This document shows, one piece after another, positions 25,927 through 35,304 of a DNA stretch of 64,000 nt. Origin of the DNA: Nocardioides phosphati (GTDB taxonomy: Bacteria; Actinomycetota; Actinomycetes; Propionibacteriales; Nocardioidaceae); the NCBI RefSeq assembly GCF_014646375.1, contig NZ_BMNI01000002.1, positions 1 through 64,000 on the forward strand, in the 5' to 3' direction. The notes beneath the pieces were generated by a model. It was given only the letters and a program-made list of their open reading frames with translations, made no database searches and was not told where the DNA came from. Numbering within the stretch: the stretch's first letter is position 1; the number at the start of each line of letters is the position of its first letter. The position numbers and the translations under genes are program-made.

Positions 25927-26040
25927 TCATGGCGTACGCCGGGCGTCGGCGTCCGCGACTCCCCCGGACGCACGCCACCAGCGTCTGCCCAGCACGGCCG
26001 CGACGAGGCCCAGGACGCAGGCCAGGCCGGACACGAACAC
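25927..26040 (-). CDS. 37-aa single-TM micro-protein
   Basis: A GTG at 26040 follows a strong ribosome binding site (GGGAGAGG, 26050-26057 on the minus strand) and gives a 37-residue peptide: one hydrophobic helix (VSGLACVLGLVAAVLG), a basic RRWW border and a polar tail. It ends 7 nt before DUF1304, so the pair is probably co-transcribed. In-frame Met codons at 26085 and 26139 would lengthen it but would make it begin within the inverted-repeat element. No family recognised. Confidence 0.45.
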   Translation of the reverse strand: MFVSGLACVLGLVAAVLGRRWWRASGGVADADARRTP

Positions 26041-26070
26041 CGCGTCGTGCCTCTCCCACGGGTCCTGCGG

Positions 26071-26153
26071 CCCGAACCGACACATTGACGTATCCACTAT
26101 CTCGCCGACCTGCGGAAACGGTGCTCGATGACACGTCAACGTGTTGGTTCGGG
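26071..26153. repeat. diverged inverted-repeat element, copy 1
   Basis: Two 21-bp arms (26071-26091 and 26133-26153) match as inverted repeats with two mismatches; the left arm begins CCCGAACCGACAC and contains ACACATTGAC, the right arm contains CAACGTGTTGG. The 41-bp interior has no obvious function. A second element with the same core is at 42855-42924. Confidence 0.6.
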
Positions 26154-26168
26154 CAGGGCCCCCATACG

Positions 26169-26203
26169 ACGACGCCCCCGACCACAGCGGCCGGGGGCGT
26201 CGT
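26169..26203. terminator. hairpin terminator of sigA
   Basis: Perfect 12-bp inverted repeat ACGACGCCCCCG / CGGGGGCGTCGT with an 11-nt loop, 20 bp past the sigA stop on the minus strand. Confidence 0.85.
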
Positions 26204-26222
26204 ACGTGCTCGGAGTGAGCGG

Positions 26223-27686
<1,464 letters not shown>

Positions 27687-27812
27687 GAACACCTCTTGGA
27701 GAAATCTGGGTTTGGGGCGCGGCAAGTCCCGCTGTCGTCAAGAGCCGCGGGCATAGTCTGCCACGGCTTCCCAACGTTCCTCGCCACCGCCCGGTGTGAG
27801 GCGCGGCGTGGA

Positions 27813-28379
27813 CTACTTCGCAGCCTTCGCAGCAGCCTTCTTGGCCTGCTTGTACTCCCGCACCTTGAGCAGCGACACACCGTCGACGACGTCCGCGACG
27901 GAGCGGTGGCCCTCGAGCGCGTAGTCACCCACGGCGGCCTCCCACCCCTCCGGACGGACACCGACCTGCTTGGCGAGCAGCGCCACGAAGATCTGGGCCT
28001 TCTGCTTGCCGAAGCCCGGCAGCGCGGTCATCCGCTTGAGCAGGTCCTTGCCGTCCTTCGCCTCGTTCCACAGCCGCGCGGTGTCGCCGTCGTACTCGTC
28101 GACGATGACCTGCGCGAGCGCCTGGAGCTTGGCCGCCATCGAGCCCGGGAAGCGGTGGATGGCGGGCGTGGTCGCGCAGAGCGCAGCGAACGACTCCGGG
28201 TCGGCCGCGGCGATGTCGCGCGGGTCGATGCTGCCGAAGCGCTCGAGGATCTTCGCCGGGCCGCGGAAGGCGTGCTCCATCGGGAACTGCTGGTCCAGCG
28301 CCATGCCGGCGAGGAGCGCGAACGCGCTGTCGGTGAGCACCTGGTCGGCGGCGGGGTCCTGGGCGATCTGGAAGGCCAT
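27813..28379 (-). CDS. HhH-GPD-type base-excision DNA glycosylase-like protein
   Basis: A 188-residue helical protein of the short actinobacterial HhH-GPD group: LALLAGMALDQQFPME-like N-terminus, ILERFGSIDPRDIAAADPE, and a helix-hairpin-helix around LKRMTALPGFGKQKAQIFVALL (the hairpin is LPGFGKQKA). No [4Fe-4S] cysteine cluster follows, and the C-terminus is Lys/Ala-rich. Lesion specificity unknown. Encoded upstream of sigA on the same strand, about 125 bp away. Confidence 0.82.
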   Translation of the reverse strand: MAFQIAQDPAADQVLTDSAFALLAGMALDQQFPMEHAFRGPAKILERFGSIDPRDIAAADPESFAALCATTPAIHRFPGSMAAKLQALAQVIVDEYDGDTARLWNEAKDGKDLLKRMTALPGFGKQKAQIFVALLAKQVGVRPEGWEAAVGDYALEGHRSVADVVDGVSLLKVREYKQAKKAAAKAAK

Positions 28380-28416
28380 GGCTCCATCCTGCCGCAGGGC
28401 GCGAGGAGGCCGTGCC

Positions 28417-29154
28417 TCAGGGAACTTCGACGAACCACTCGCGGCCGAGCACGCGGCGCGCGAGAGGGCCGGGGAGGGCGAGCAGCAGCCGGACCGTGCG
28501 CACTCCCCCGGTCGCCTGGCTGGCGTGGGCGGCGAGGGCCGCGCGCTTGGCGTCGACCGCGTCACGGACGTCGACCAGGCGTACGTCGGCCGGGTCGGCG
28601 TAGATCTCGCCGGCGGGCAGCGTCAGACCGGGCAGCAGCGGCCCCAGCGGACGCAGGACGCGGAGCAGCCGCACCAGGCCCCGGCGGTCACGGGTCGCCT
28701 CGAGCAGCACCGGCCGGCGCCTGGCGAGGCCCTGCGCGGCCCGGGCGACGTGGTGCACGGCGACGTGGTCGGGATGGCCGTAGCCGCCGTTTGCGTCGTA
28801 GCCGGTGAGCGTGTCGGCCTGCTCCTCGTCGAGGACCGCGGCGAGCGCCCGGGCGGCCTCCGCGACCGGCACGTCGACGAAGCGACCGGGACAGGTCGTG
28901 GGCGCGTGGGCCATGCCGGAGTCGGCGTGACCGAGCCAGACGACGCGGGCCGCCCCGAGCGCACGGGCGGACGCCTCGCCCTCCTCCCGCCGGCGAGCGC
29001 CCAGCGGTCCGTCGTGGTCGCTCAGCCCGGCATCGCCGTCGGTGGCGAAGACGAGCACGACGCGGTCACCGGCACGTGCCCGTTGCGCCAGCCAGCCTCC
29101 GGTGAGCAGTGCCTCGTCGTCGGGGTGCGCGTGGAGCGAGACGATCGTCGCCAT
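28417..29154 (-). CDS. PIG-L family deacetylase
   Basis: A 245-residue LmbE/PIG-L metallohydrolase: the metal-binding motif HAHPDDEALLTGG at residues 8-20 and HPDHVAVH in the middle. Family members remove N-acetyl groups from N-acetylglucosaminyl lipids or mycothiol precursors; the neighbouring glycosyltransferase fusion suggests a glycolipid or mycothiol-like substrate (inference). It follows the fusion gene by 7 bp on the minus strand, so the cluster is probably an operon. Confidence 0.88.
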   Translation of the reverse strand: MATIVSLHAHPDDEALLTGGWLAQRARAGDRVVLVFATDGDAGLSDHDGPLGARRREEGEASARALGAARVVWLGHADSGMAHAPTTCPGRFVDVPVAEAARALAAVLDEEQADTLTGYDANGGYGHPDHVAVHHVARAAQGLARRRPVLLEATRDRRGLVRLLRVLRPLGPLLPGLTLPAGEIYADPADVRLVDVRDAVDAKRAALAAHASQATGGVRTVRLLLALPGPLARRVLGREWFVEVP

Positions 29155-29161
29155 CGCGGCG

Positions 29162-31348
29162 TCAGGCCTCCTCGGCGACCAGCTCCGCCTCGCGCGGCGC
29201 GGTCGTCGCGGTGGCGACCTCGGCACGGGCGGCGGCCACGGCGTACAGGTCCTCGGTCTGGCGGAGCACGTCGCTCCAGTCGAACGGCGGCGCGACCGCG
29301 CGGTTGTGCGTGGCGATGCGGGCGCGCAGGCCGGGCTCGGCGACCAGGCGGATCAGGGCGCGCACCATCTCGGCGTCGCCGCCGACGAGCAGGCCGTCCT
29401 CCTGGTGGCGCACGAACTCGCCCACACCGCTGGCCCTGCTCGCGACGATCGGGAGGCCGACGCAGCGCGCCTCGAGGGCGGCGATGCCGAAGGACTCCTT
29501 CGGGGCGGGTGCGACGTAGATCGAGGCGGCGCGGAGCTCATCGAGGACCTGCTCGCGGGTCAGGCGACCGGTCAGGCGCACCACGTCGCCGAGGCCGGCA
29601 CGCGCCACCCGGCGCTCGACGCGGCGCCGGAGCGGGCCGTCGCCGACGATCACGAGGCGCAGGTCGACACCGGGCGTCGCGGCGCGGACCGACTCGAAGA
29701 GCCGGACCAGGTGCACCGGGCGCTTGCGCGGCATGAGCCGCATGACGGAGATCAGGGTGATCGGCCCGCGCGGAGCCGGCACGACCGGCACGGCCTCCGC
29801 GAGCGCGGGAACCGGGTCACGCCAGTCGTCAACGTCGATCGCGTTGGGCAGCACGGCCACCTCGGTGTCACCGAGCGAGCGCCGGAACGTGTCAGCCGCC
29901 GCACCGCTCACGGCGGACCAGGCGACCGGCCAGCGGCGCAGACCGGCCAGCGCGGCGAGCCGGATCACGCCGCCGGCACCGGCCCACATCGAGTGCACCG
30001 TCAGCAGCGTGGGTACGCCGGCGGCGATCGCCGCGCGCGCGACGCCGACGCCGTAGGGGGACCACATCGAGACGTGGACGTGCACCACGTCGTAGTCGGC
30101 GATGGAGGCGCGGGCGGCGCCGGCGGGGATCCGGCGTACCCACTCAGGGTCGAGGCCGGCACCGGCGGGGGTCGGGGTGAGGACCTCGGCGTCGATGCCG
30201 ACGGCCCGCTGGTGGCGGACCAGGTCGTCGACGTGCGTCTCGATGCCGCCGAGGCGCGGCAGGAAGACGTCGGTGACGTGGGCGATGCGGCGGGTCTCCC
30301 CCGGCTCCCGCAGCCGCAGCGGGGCGTTGCGCGCCTGCAGTCGCTGGCCGAGGAGCCAGAGGCCCAGCGTGCCGCCGCCGACGGGGATCTCGGCAGCGAA
30401 GACGAAGCCGCGGTACAGCACGGCCGCCGCGGTCACGCCCGCCGGGTCACCGCCCAGGGCGAGGAGGACGCCGACGAGGCCGAGGTCAGCGACGCCGACA
30501 CCGCCCGGCGTCACCGGAAGCACGGTGAGCATCCGCTCGACCGCGAAGCCGGCGAGGACGTCGACCCGGGTGACCTCCGCGCCGGTCAGCTCGAGGCAGG
30601 TGCCGAGCAGGATGCACTGCAGCGCGACGTAGCCGAGGATGCCGAGCGACATGCGCAGCCAGCCGTTGGCGACCAGCTGGGCGCACTCGCGGCGCGTCTC
30701 GAGCAGGGCGTGGACGACGTCGGGCGACGGGCGGCCGGCGAGGCCGAAGAACGGACGCAGGACGCGCTGGATCGCGCGGCCCAGCAGCGTGGCCCAGCGG
30801 ACGCTGCCGAGCAGCATCACCGCCAGCCCGGCGACGACGGCGAACGCCACCGCGCCGACGATGAAGGCCCATTTGAGCGGCGTCGTCACCGTCTCGTCGG
30901 ACCGGGCCAGCACCGCCACGGCGATGATCGGCAGGAGCAGCTTGGAGAGGACGTCCCAGAGGTTCGTCAGGAACGTGTAGCCGGCGAACGAGTGCGCCTC
31001 GATCCCCCAGCCCCGCATCATCCGGCGGTTGAGCTCCACCCCGGCCGCACCGCCGAGCGGGACGACGTTGGACACGGCGCTGCCGGTCACGTTGAGGGTG
31101 AGGGCGCGCCGGTGGGTGAGGCTCGGCGCCGCCGCGGTGAGCACGAACGAGTGGACGAAGAGCCCGAGGAACCAGATCGCCACGAGCACGACGAGCGCGG
31201 TCCAGTGCAGCGACGTCAGCACCGGGACCACGCCGTGCCACGAGACGTCCACCGCGCGCGGCAGGGCGATGCCGACCACCGCGAGCGCCAGCGTCCAGGA
31301 GACCAGGAAGCGGACGCGCGCCCAGAGCCGCTTCGCCGGGTCACTCAT
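29162..31348 (-). CDS. flippase-like membrane domain fused to a GT4 glycosyltransferase
   Basis: A 728-residue fusion. Residues about 15-335 are a LPG synthase/UPF0104-type integral membrane domain with about eight helices, the signature AVSNVVPLGGAAGVELN and the typical PVTPGGVGVADLGLVGVLL. Residues about 354-705 are a GT4 glycosyltransferase: N-terminal RIAHVTDVFLPRLGGIETHV, the donor-binding half with VGDGPLRRRVER, and the E-x7-E pair Glu618/Glu626 (KESFGIAALE). It starts within the stop of the PAP2-type gene (ATGA). The single chain suggests coupled lipid-linked sugar transfer and membrane handling (inference). No frameshift is seen. Confidence 0.85.
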   Translation of the reverse strand: MSDPAKRLWARVRFLVSWTLALAVVGIALPRAVDVSWHGVVPVLTSLHWTALVVLVAIWFLGLFVHSFVLTAAAPSLTHRRALTLNVTGSAVSNVVPLGGAAGVELNRRMMRGWGIEAHSFAGYTFLTNLWDVLSKLLLPIIAVAVLARSDETVTTPLKWAFIVGAVAFAVVAGLAVMLLGSVRWATLLGRAIQRVLRPFFGLAGRPSPDVVHALLETRRECAQLVANGWLRMSLGILGYVALQCILLGTCLELTGAEVTRVDVLAGFAVERMLTVLPVTPGGVGVADLGLVGVLLALGGDPAGVTAAAVLYRGFVFAAEIPVGGGTLGLWLLGQRLQARNAPLRLREPGETRRIAHVTDVFLPRLGGIETHVDDLVRHQRAVGIDAEVLTPTPAGAGLDPEWVRRIPAGAARASIADYDVVHVHVSMWSPYGVGVARAAIAAGVPTLLTVHSMWAGAGGVIRLAALAGLRRWPVAWSAVSGAAADTFRRSLGDTEVAVLPNAIDVDDWRDPVPALAEAVPVVPAPRGPITLISVMRLMPRKRPVHLVRLFESVRAATPGVDLRLVIVGDGPLRRRVERRVARAGLGDVVRLTGRLTREQVLDELRAASIYVAPAPKESFGIAALEARCVGLPIVASRASGVGEFVRHQEDGLLVGGDAEMVRALIRLVAEPGLRARIATHNRAVAPPFDWSDVLRQTEDLYAVAAARAEVATATTAPREAELVAEEA

Positions 31349-32382
31349 GACACGCGCACCGGCCTCCGTCGTACGCCGACGGTCAGCGGGCCGAGCGTCC
31401 ACGCCAGCGCCGCGATCGCGAGGCCGGCGAGGTCGTCGACGAAGAAGTGCCAGCCCAGGTAGACCGTCGCGACCATGGTGCCAGCCACGAATACGGCCAT
31501 GACGGCAGTCGCGAGGCGGAGGCGGTGCCACCAGAGGACGCCCATGATCACGGCCGCGACGCCGACGTGGAGGCTGGCGAACGCAGCCACCTGGGCGAAG
31601 GCGTCATCCGCGTGCGGGGCGGCCCGGAGGTTGTCCCACTGCTGCATGTAGCGAGCCTGGGTGTCCTGGATCGGCATGTGCGGCAGGCCCGCGAACTCCT
31701 GCGGCGCCGAGTGGAACGGGCCCAGCGTCGGGATCAGGTAGTAGGTGCCGGTGCCGAGCATCCACACCCAGACGAACGCCGCGATGCAGGCGTAGGCGTC
31801 CTTCAGACGCGTCGCCAGGGCCACGCAGGCGGGGAACGCGATGACGACGAGCGTCGGGAAGGTCTCGTACCAGACGAAGAGCGTCCACGCCGCGGCGTGC
31901 TCGCCGAGCAGGTCATGCAGGAGGACGGCCGGGCTGTGGCCGAAGAACAGGGCGCGGTCGACGTCGAGCAGCCACTGGTCGTGCGGGTCGCGCAGGTCGT
32001 TCCAGCTCTTGAGGTTGTGATAGACGAGGTAGGTCACGTGGTACGCCAGCAACGCGACCCACGACCAGGCCAGCCGGGCCGGGGTCCACTTCTCGCGGAT
32101 CAGCCGCCAGGTCCGCGACGGAGACAGCGGAAGGCCGGCGCGGAGCACCGCCTCGGCGAGCACGCAACCGGCGAAGATCGCGGCCGTCAGCTCCAGCCGA
32201 CCGACGAAGTAGGCGCCGCCCGGGTCGCGGAAGGGCACACCGACCTGGAGCGACCGCGCGACTCCGAGGGCGGTGAAGAGCGCGACCACCGCCCACAGGC
32301 GGAGCGGCCCCGACAGCCAGCGAGACGAGGCCTCCGAGGGGACGCTGGTGGACGGGCTCTCAGGGGCAATCAGCTGGTCCAC
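31345..32382 (-). CDS. PAP2-superfamily / inositol phosphoceramide synthase-like membrane protein
   Basis: A multi-pass protein of about 345 residues. C-terminal half carries the PAP2-type motifs: ASLHVGVAAVIMG (His) and YLGWHFFVDDLAG (His, Asp), preceded by FWYETFPTL-like helices; the family includes Aur1/IPC synthases and lipid phosphatases. The best start is unclear: GTG at 32382 or ATG at 32430 (361 residues); no strong ribosome binding site is visible. It leads a run with the flippase-GT4 fusion and PIG-L genes, so a shared glycolipid pathway is likely. Confidence 0.78.
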   Translation of the reverse strand: MDQLIAPESPSTSVPSEASSRWLSGPLRLWAVVALFTALGVARSLQVGVPFRDPGGAYFVGRLELTAAIFAGCVLAEAVLRAGLPLSPSRTWRLIREKWTPARLAWSWVALLAYHVTYLVYHNLKSWNDLRDPHDQWLLDVDRALFFGHSPAVLLHDLLGEHAAAWTLFVWYETFPTLVVIAFPACVALATRLKDAYACIAAFVWVWMLGTGTYYLIPTLGPFHSAPQEFAGLPHMPIQDTQARYMQQWDNLRAAPHADDAFAQVAAFASLHVGVAAVIMGVLWWHRLRLATAVMAVFVAGTMVATVYLGWHFFVDDLAGLAIAALAWTLGPLTVGVRRRPVRVS

Positions 32383-32511
32383 CCTTGCATCATGCCGACA
32401 TATTCCTGAACTGCACATGAAGACGCGCATTCATGGACGTCTCGGGCACCCGGAACGAGCGCCTGTGGAAGGCGTCCGGCCGCTGTCGGTGGCTTGGGGC
32501 AGGCTCGGCCC

Positions 32512-32934
32512 ATGGACCCCGCTCCCCTCGACGCTGCGACGCAGTCAGCCCTGCGTCGCCTCGTCTTCGAGCTCCGCCGCAGCACCCGCGCGCGGGTCTT
32601 CGCTCCCGTCGTCCACGTCGGTGTGCCCGGCGGCGAGGTCTTCGTCGCTCCCGCCGACGGCCTCGACCAGGCGCTGCGCACCGACCTGGTGCTGACCCTC
32701 CTCGCCATGCACCACGAGGACGCGCGGCCCTCCGTCTGGCTCACGCGCGTCGGCGAGCCCGGCGGGCACGACCTCGACGCCGGGTGGGAGGCAGCGGCCC
32801 GGGCGGCCTTCGGAGAGTCGGGCGCGCCGCTCCCCTGGTTCGCCGTGGTGACCAAGCAGGGCTGGGTCCGTCCTGTCACCGGCGAGACCCGCACGTGGCA
32901 GCGGCTACGCCTGCGTGGCGCGCGCGATGTCTGA
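32512..32934 (+). CDS. conserved hypothetical protein
   Basis: A 140-residue soluble protein, Arg-rich at the start (RRLVFELRRSTRARVFAPVV) with VWLTRVGEPGGHDLDAGWEAA and WFAVVTKQGWVRPVTGETRTW near the end. I do not recognise a domain. The ATG at 32512 is preferred over one at 32494 because the sequence after it looks conserved. It converges on the DUF4192 gene with a 30-bp overlap. Confidence 0.65.
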   Translation: MDPAPLDAATQSALRRLVFELRRSTRARVFAPVVHVGVPGGEVFVAPADGLDQALRTDLVLTLLAMHHEDARPSVWLTRVGEPGGHDLDAGWEAAARAAFGESGAPLPWFAVVTKQGWVRPVTGETRTWQRLRLRGARDV

Positions 32935-33864
32935 CCACGCCGTCGGTGGCACCGCGGCCTGGAGGAGGTCGGCCACGAGCCGGGCGAGGGAGCACTCCGG
33001 GTCTGCGGCGGACGACCGGTCGACCGCGCACCACGCCAGCGCCCCGTGGCCGGCGAGCCAGGCGGCGAAGGCCAGGACCGAGGCGACACCCGCGACCAGC
33101 ACGTCCGGCGTGCGCACGACGACCTCGCGCCAGAAGTCGAGCTGCGCCTCCACGGTCTCCCTGCGCAGCTCCGACCAGGCGGCGTCGCGCACCTCGGGGT
33201 CGAGGCAGGCGTGGGCCAGCCGCGCGACCTCGCGCTCCGCCAGCGGACCTCCGCCGGCCAGGCCCCGCGCGACGAGCGCACGCACCTCGTCCTGGTCGGG
33301 CAGGGGCTCCGCCAGCTGCACCAGCCATGCCTGCAGCACCGCCTCGGCGGCCACGGGGTCGGCCGCCACCGACGCGGCCACGGCTGCGCGCGAGGCGAGG
33401 GTGACCCGGCCGTCGAGCACCGACTGCGCGGTCAGTGCGTGCGTGCTCACGTCGTACGGATGGGGTGTCGCCTGCGCGGGGTCCTCCTCCGGGCTGACGT
33501 GGAACCACGACGTGCCGTCGCTGCGGAGCGGCTTGATCACCGCGAAGCCGTGGGCACCGAAGACGTCGCTCGCGTGCAACGCCGTCGAGGCCGCGCGGGC
33601 CGCGTCGCTGGAGTACGCCACGAAGAGCACGGTCTCGGGTCGCTGGCGCAACGCCGGGGTGAGCATCATGTCGACGACCCGCCCGACGTGGCCGGGCTCC
33701 CCGGGCAGGTCCACGCGGGCGTGGAAGGAGCGTCGGCCGCCGAAGGTGAGCATCACCAGCGACTCCTCGGGGTGGAAGCCGAGCACGGCCGGCACGACGG
33801 CCAGCAGGTCCTCGGGGGTGCGGGCCTTGAAGACGGCCCCTGCCTGGGTGGTCTCGGTGGTCAT
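32905..33864 (-). CDS. DUF4192 family protein
   Basis: A 319-residue actinobacterial protein with the DUF4192 opening: FKARTPEDLLAVVPAVLGFHPEESLVMLTF, then DLPGEPGHVGRVVDMML and TVLFVAYSSDA. The remainder is helical. Function unknown. Monocistronic; divergent from dinB with 114 bp between. Confidence 0.92.
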   Translation of the reverse strand: MTTETTQAGAVFKARTPEDLLAVVPAVLGFHPEESLVMLTFGGRRSFHARVDLPGEPGHVGRVVDMMLTPALRQRPETVLFVAYSSDAARAASTALHASDVFGAHGFAVIKPLRSDGTSWFHVSPEEDPAQATPHPYDVSTHALTAQSVLDGRVTLASRAAVAASVAADPVAAEAVLQAWLVQLAEPLPDQDEVRALVARGLAGGGPLAEREVARLAHACLDPEVRDAAWSELRRETVEAQLDFWREVVVRTPDVLVAGVASVLAFAAWLAGHGALAWCAVDRSSAADPECSLARLVADLLQAAVPPTAWSDIARATQA

Positions 33865-33978
33865 GGAGCGACGGTGCTCCCCCACGACCCCACCCCGCGG
33901 GGCCGTGGCAGCACCTGGTGGAGGACTACCCCGCCGCATCCCCTGTGCGCGAAAAGCGGCTCGGGTAGGTTCCGCCCC

Positions 33979-35304
33979 ATGAGGTCCGAGGCGAGCGTGC
34001 TCCACCTCGACCTCGACGCCTTCTACGCCTCCGTCGAGCAGCGCGACAAGCCCTCGCTCCGGGGCAAGCCGGTGATCGTCGGCGGCACGGGCGGACGCGG
34101 TGTGGTGGCCACGTGCTCCTACGAGGCCCGCGTCTTCGGCGTCCGCTCCGCGATGTCGACCCGCGAGGCACGCGCCCGGTGCCCGCACGCGGCGTTCCTC
34201 GGCGGCCGGTTCCCGGCGTACGGCGAGGCGTCGCGCATCGTGATGGGCCTGCTTCGGGAGGTCTCGCCGCTGGTCGAGCCGCTCAGCCTCGACGAGGCGT
34301 TCGTCGACCTCGCCGCGGGCGGGGTGACCGACTTCAGCCTCGAGGGCCTGACCGCGTTCGGCCATGAGCTGCGCGCGCGGGTTGCCGAGGCGACCGGCGG
34401 GCTCACCGCCAGCGTCGGCATCGGCACCAGCAAGTTCATGGCGAAGGTCGCCAGCGACCTCGACAAGCCCGACGGCCTCGTCGTCGTGGAGCCCGGGCGC
34501 GAGCAGCAGCTGCTCCGGCCGATGTCGGTGAAGGTGATCCCCGGCGTCGGGCCCGCGACCGCCGAGCGACTGCGGCGCATGGGCGTCAGCACCGTCGCCG
34601 ACCTGCAGTCACGCGGCGAGGAGGAGCTCGTCCTCGAGCTGGGCCAGGCCCACGGCCACGGGCTCTGGCGCCTGTCGCGGGCCCTCGACGACCGGCCGGT
34701 CGTGGCCGAGCGCGAGGCGAAGTCGGTCAGCGTCGAGGGCACCTACGAGGAGGACCTCACCGACCGGAGGGTGATGGAGGCGGTGCTCACCCGTCAGGCC
34801 TCCTCGGTCGCGACGCGGCTGCTCAAGCACGGCCTCTCCGGACGCACGATCAGCATCAAGGTGCGGCTCCACGACTTCACGACGCTCTCCCGCTCGACCA
34901 CGCTGCCCAGTCCCACCGACAGCGCGTCGACGATCGCCCGCCTGGCGCGCACGATGCTGGGTGACCTCGACCCCAGCGGCGGCGTGCGGCTCCTCGGCGT
35001 CGGCGTCAGCGGCCTGGCCGACTGGGTGCAGGACGACCTCTTCGGCAGCGTCGCCGAAGCCGAGCCCGAGGAGGAGCTGCCGGAGCTGCCGGAGCTGCCG
35101 TCGCGCATGCGCGCCCAGTGGTGGCCCGGTCAGGACGTCGTCCACGCCAGGATGGGCCGCGGCTGGGTCTGGGGCGCCGGCAGCGGCGTGGTCACGGTCC
35201 GCTTCGAGACCGCCGAGACCGGGCCGGGCCCGGTCCGCTCCTACAAGGCCGACGACCCGGAGCTCGCGCCCTGGACCCGCCCCACCGACGACGAGGTCAG
35301 CTGA
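33979..35304 (+). CDS. dinB: DNA polymerase IV with C-terminal extension
   Basis: A 441-residue Y-family polymerase. Catalytic residues: Asp11 (LHLDLDAFYASVEQ), Asp105 and Glu106 (SLDEAF). Little finger domain about 240-345, followed by the clamp-binding motif QDDLF (351-355). A Pro/Glu linker (EEELPELPELP) leads to an extra small domain (about 376-435, QWWPGQDVVHARMGRGWVWG) that looks like a Tudor/SH3-type barrel. That extension is absent from classical DinB of about 350 residues. No LexA-type box was seen upstream. Converges on the phosphoesterase gene with an 8-bp overlap. Confidence 0.92.
   Translation: MRSEASVLHLDLDAFYASVEQRDKPSLRGKPVIVGGTGGRGVVATCSYEARVFGVRSAMSTREARARCPHAAFLGGRFPAYGEASRIVMGLLREVSPLVEPLSLDEAFVDLAAGGVTDFSLEGLTAFGHELRARVAEATGGLTASVGIGTSKFMAKVASDLDKPDGLVVVEPGREQQLLRPMSVKVIPGVGPATAERLRRMGVSTVADLQSRGEEELVLELGQAHGHGLWRLSRALDDRPVVAEREAKSVSVEGTYEEDLTDRRVMEAVLTRQASSVATRLLKHGLSGRTISIKVRLHDFTTLSRSTTLPSPTDSASTIARLARTMLGDLDPSGGVRLLGVGVSGLADWVQDDLFGSVAEAEPEEELPELPELPSRMRAQWWPGQDVVHARMGRGWVWGAGSGVVTVRFETAETGPGPVRSYKADDPELAPWTRPTDDEVS

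Noticed and set aside
26086..26100. TTGACG followed by a TA-rich stretch inside the inverted-repeat element, considered as a SigA promoter
   Set aside because: No -10 hexamer at 16-19 bp; the match is explained by the conserved core shared with the other copy.
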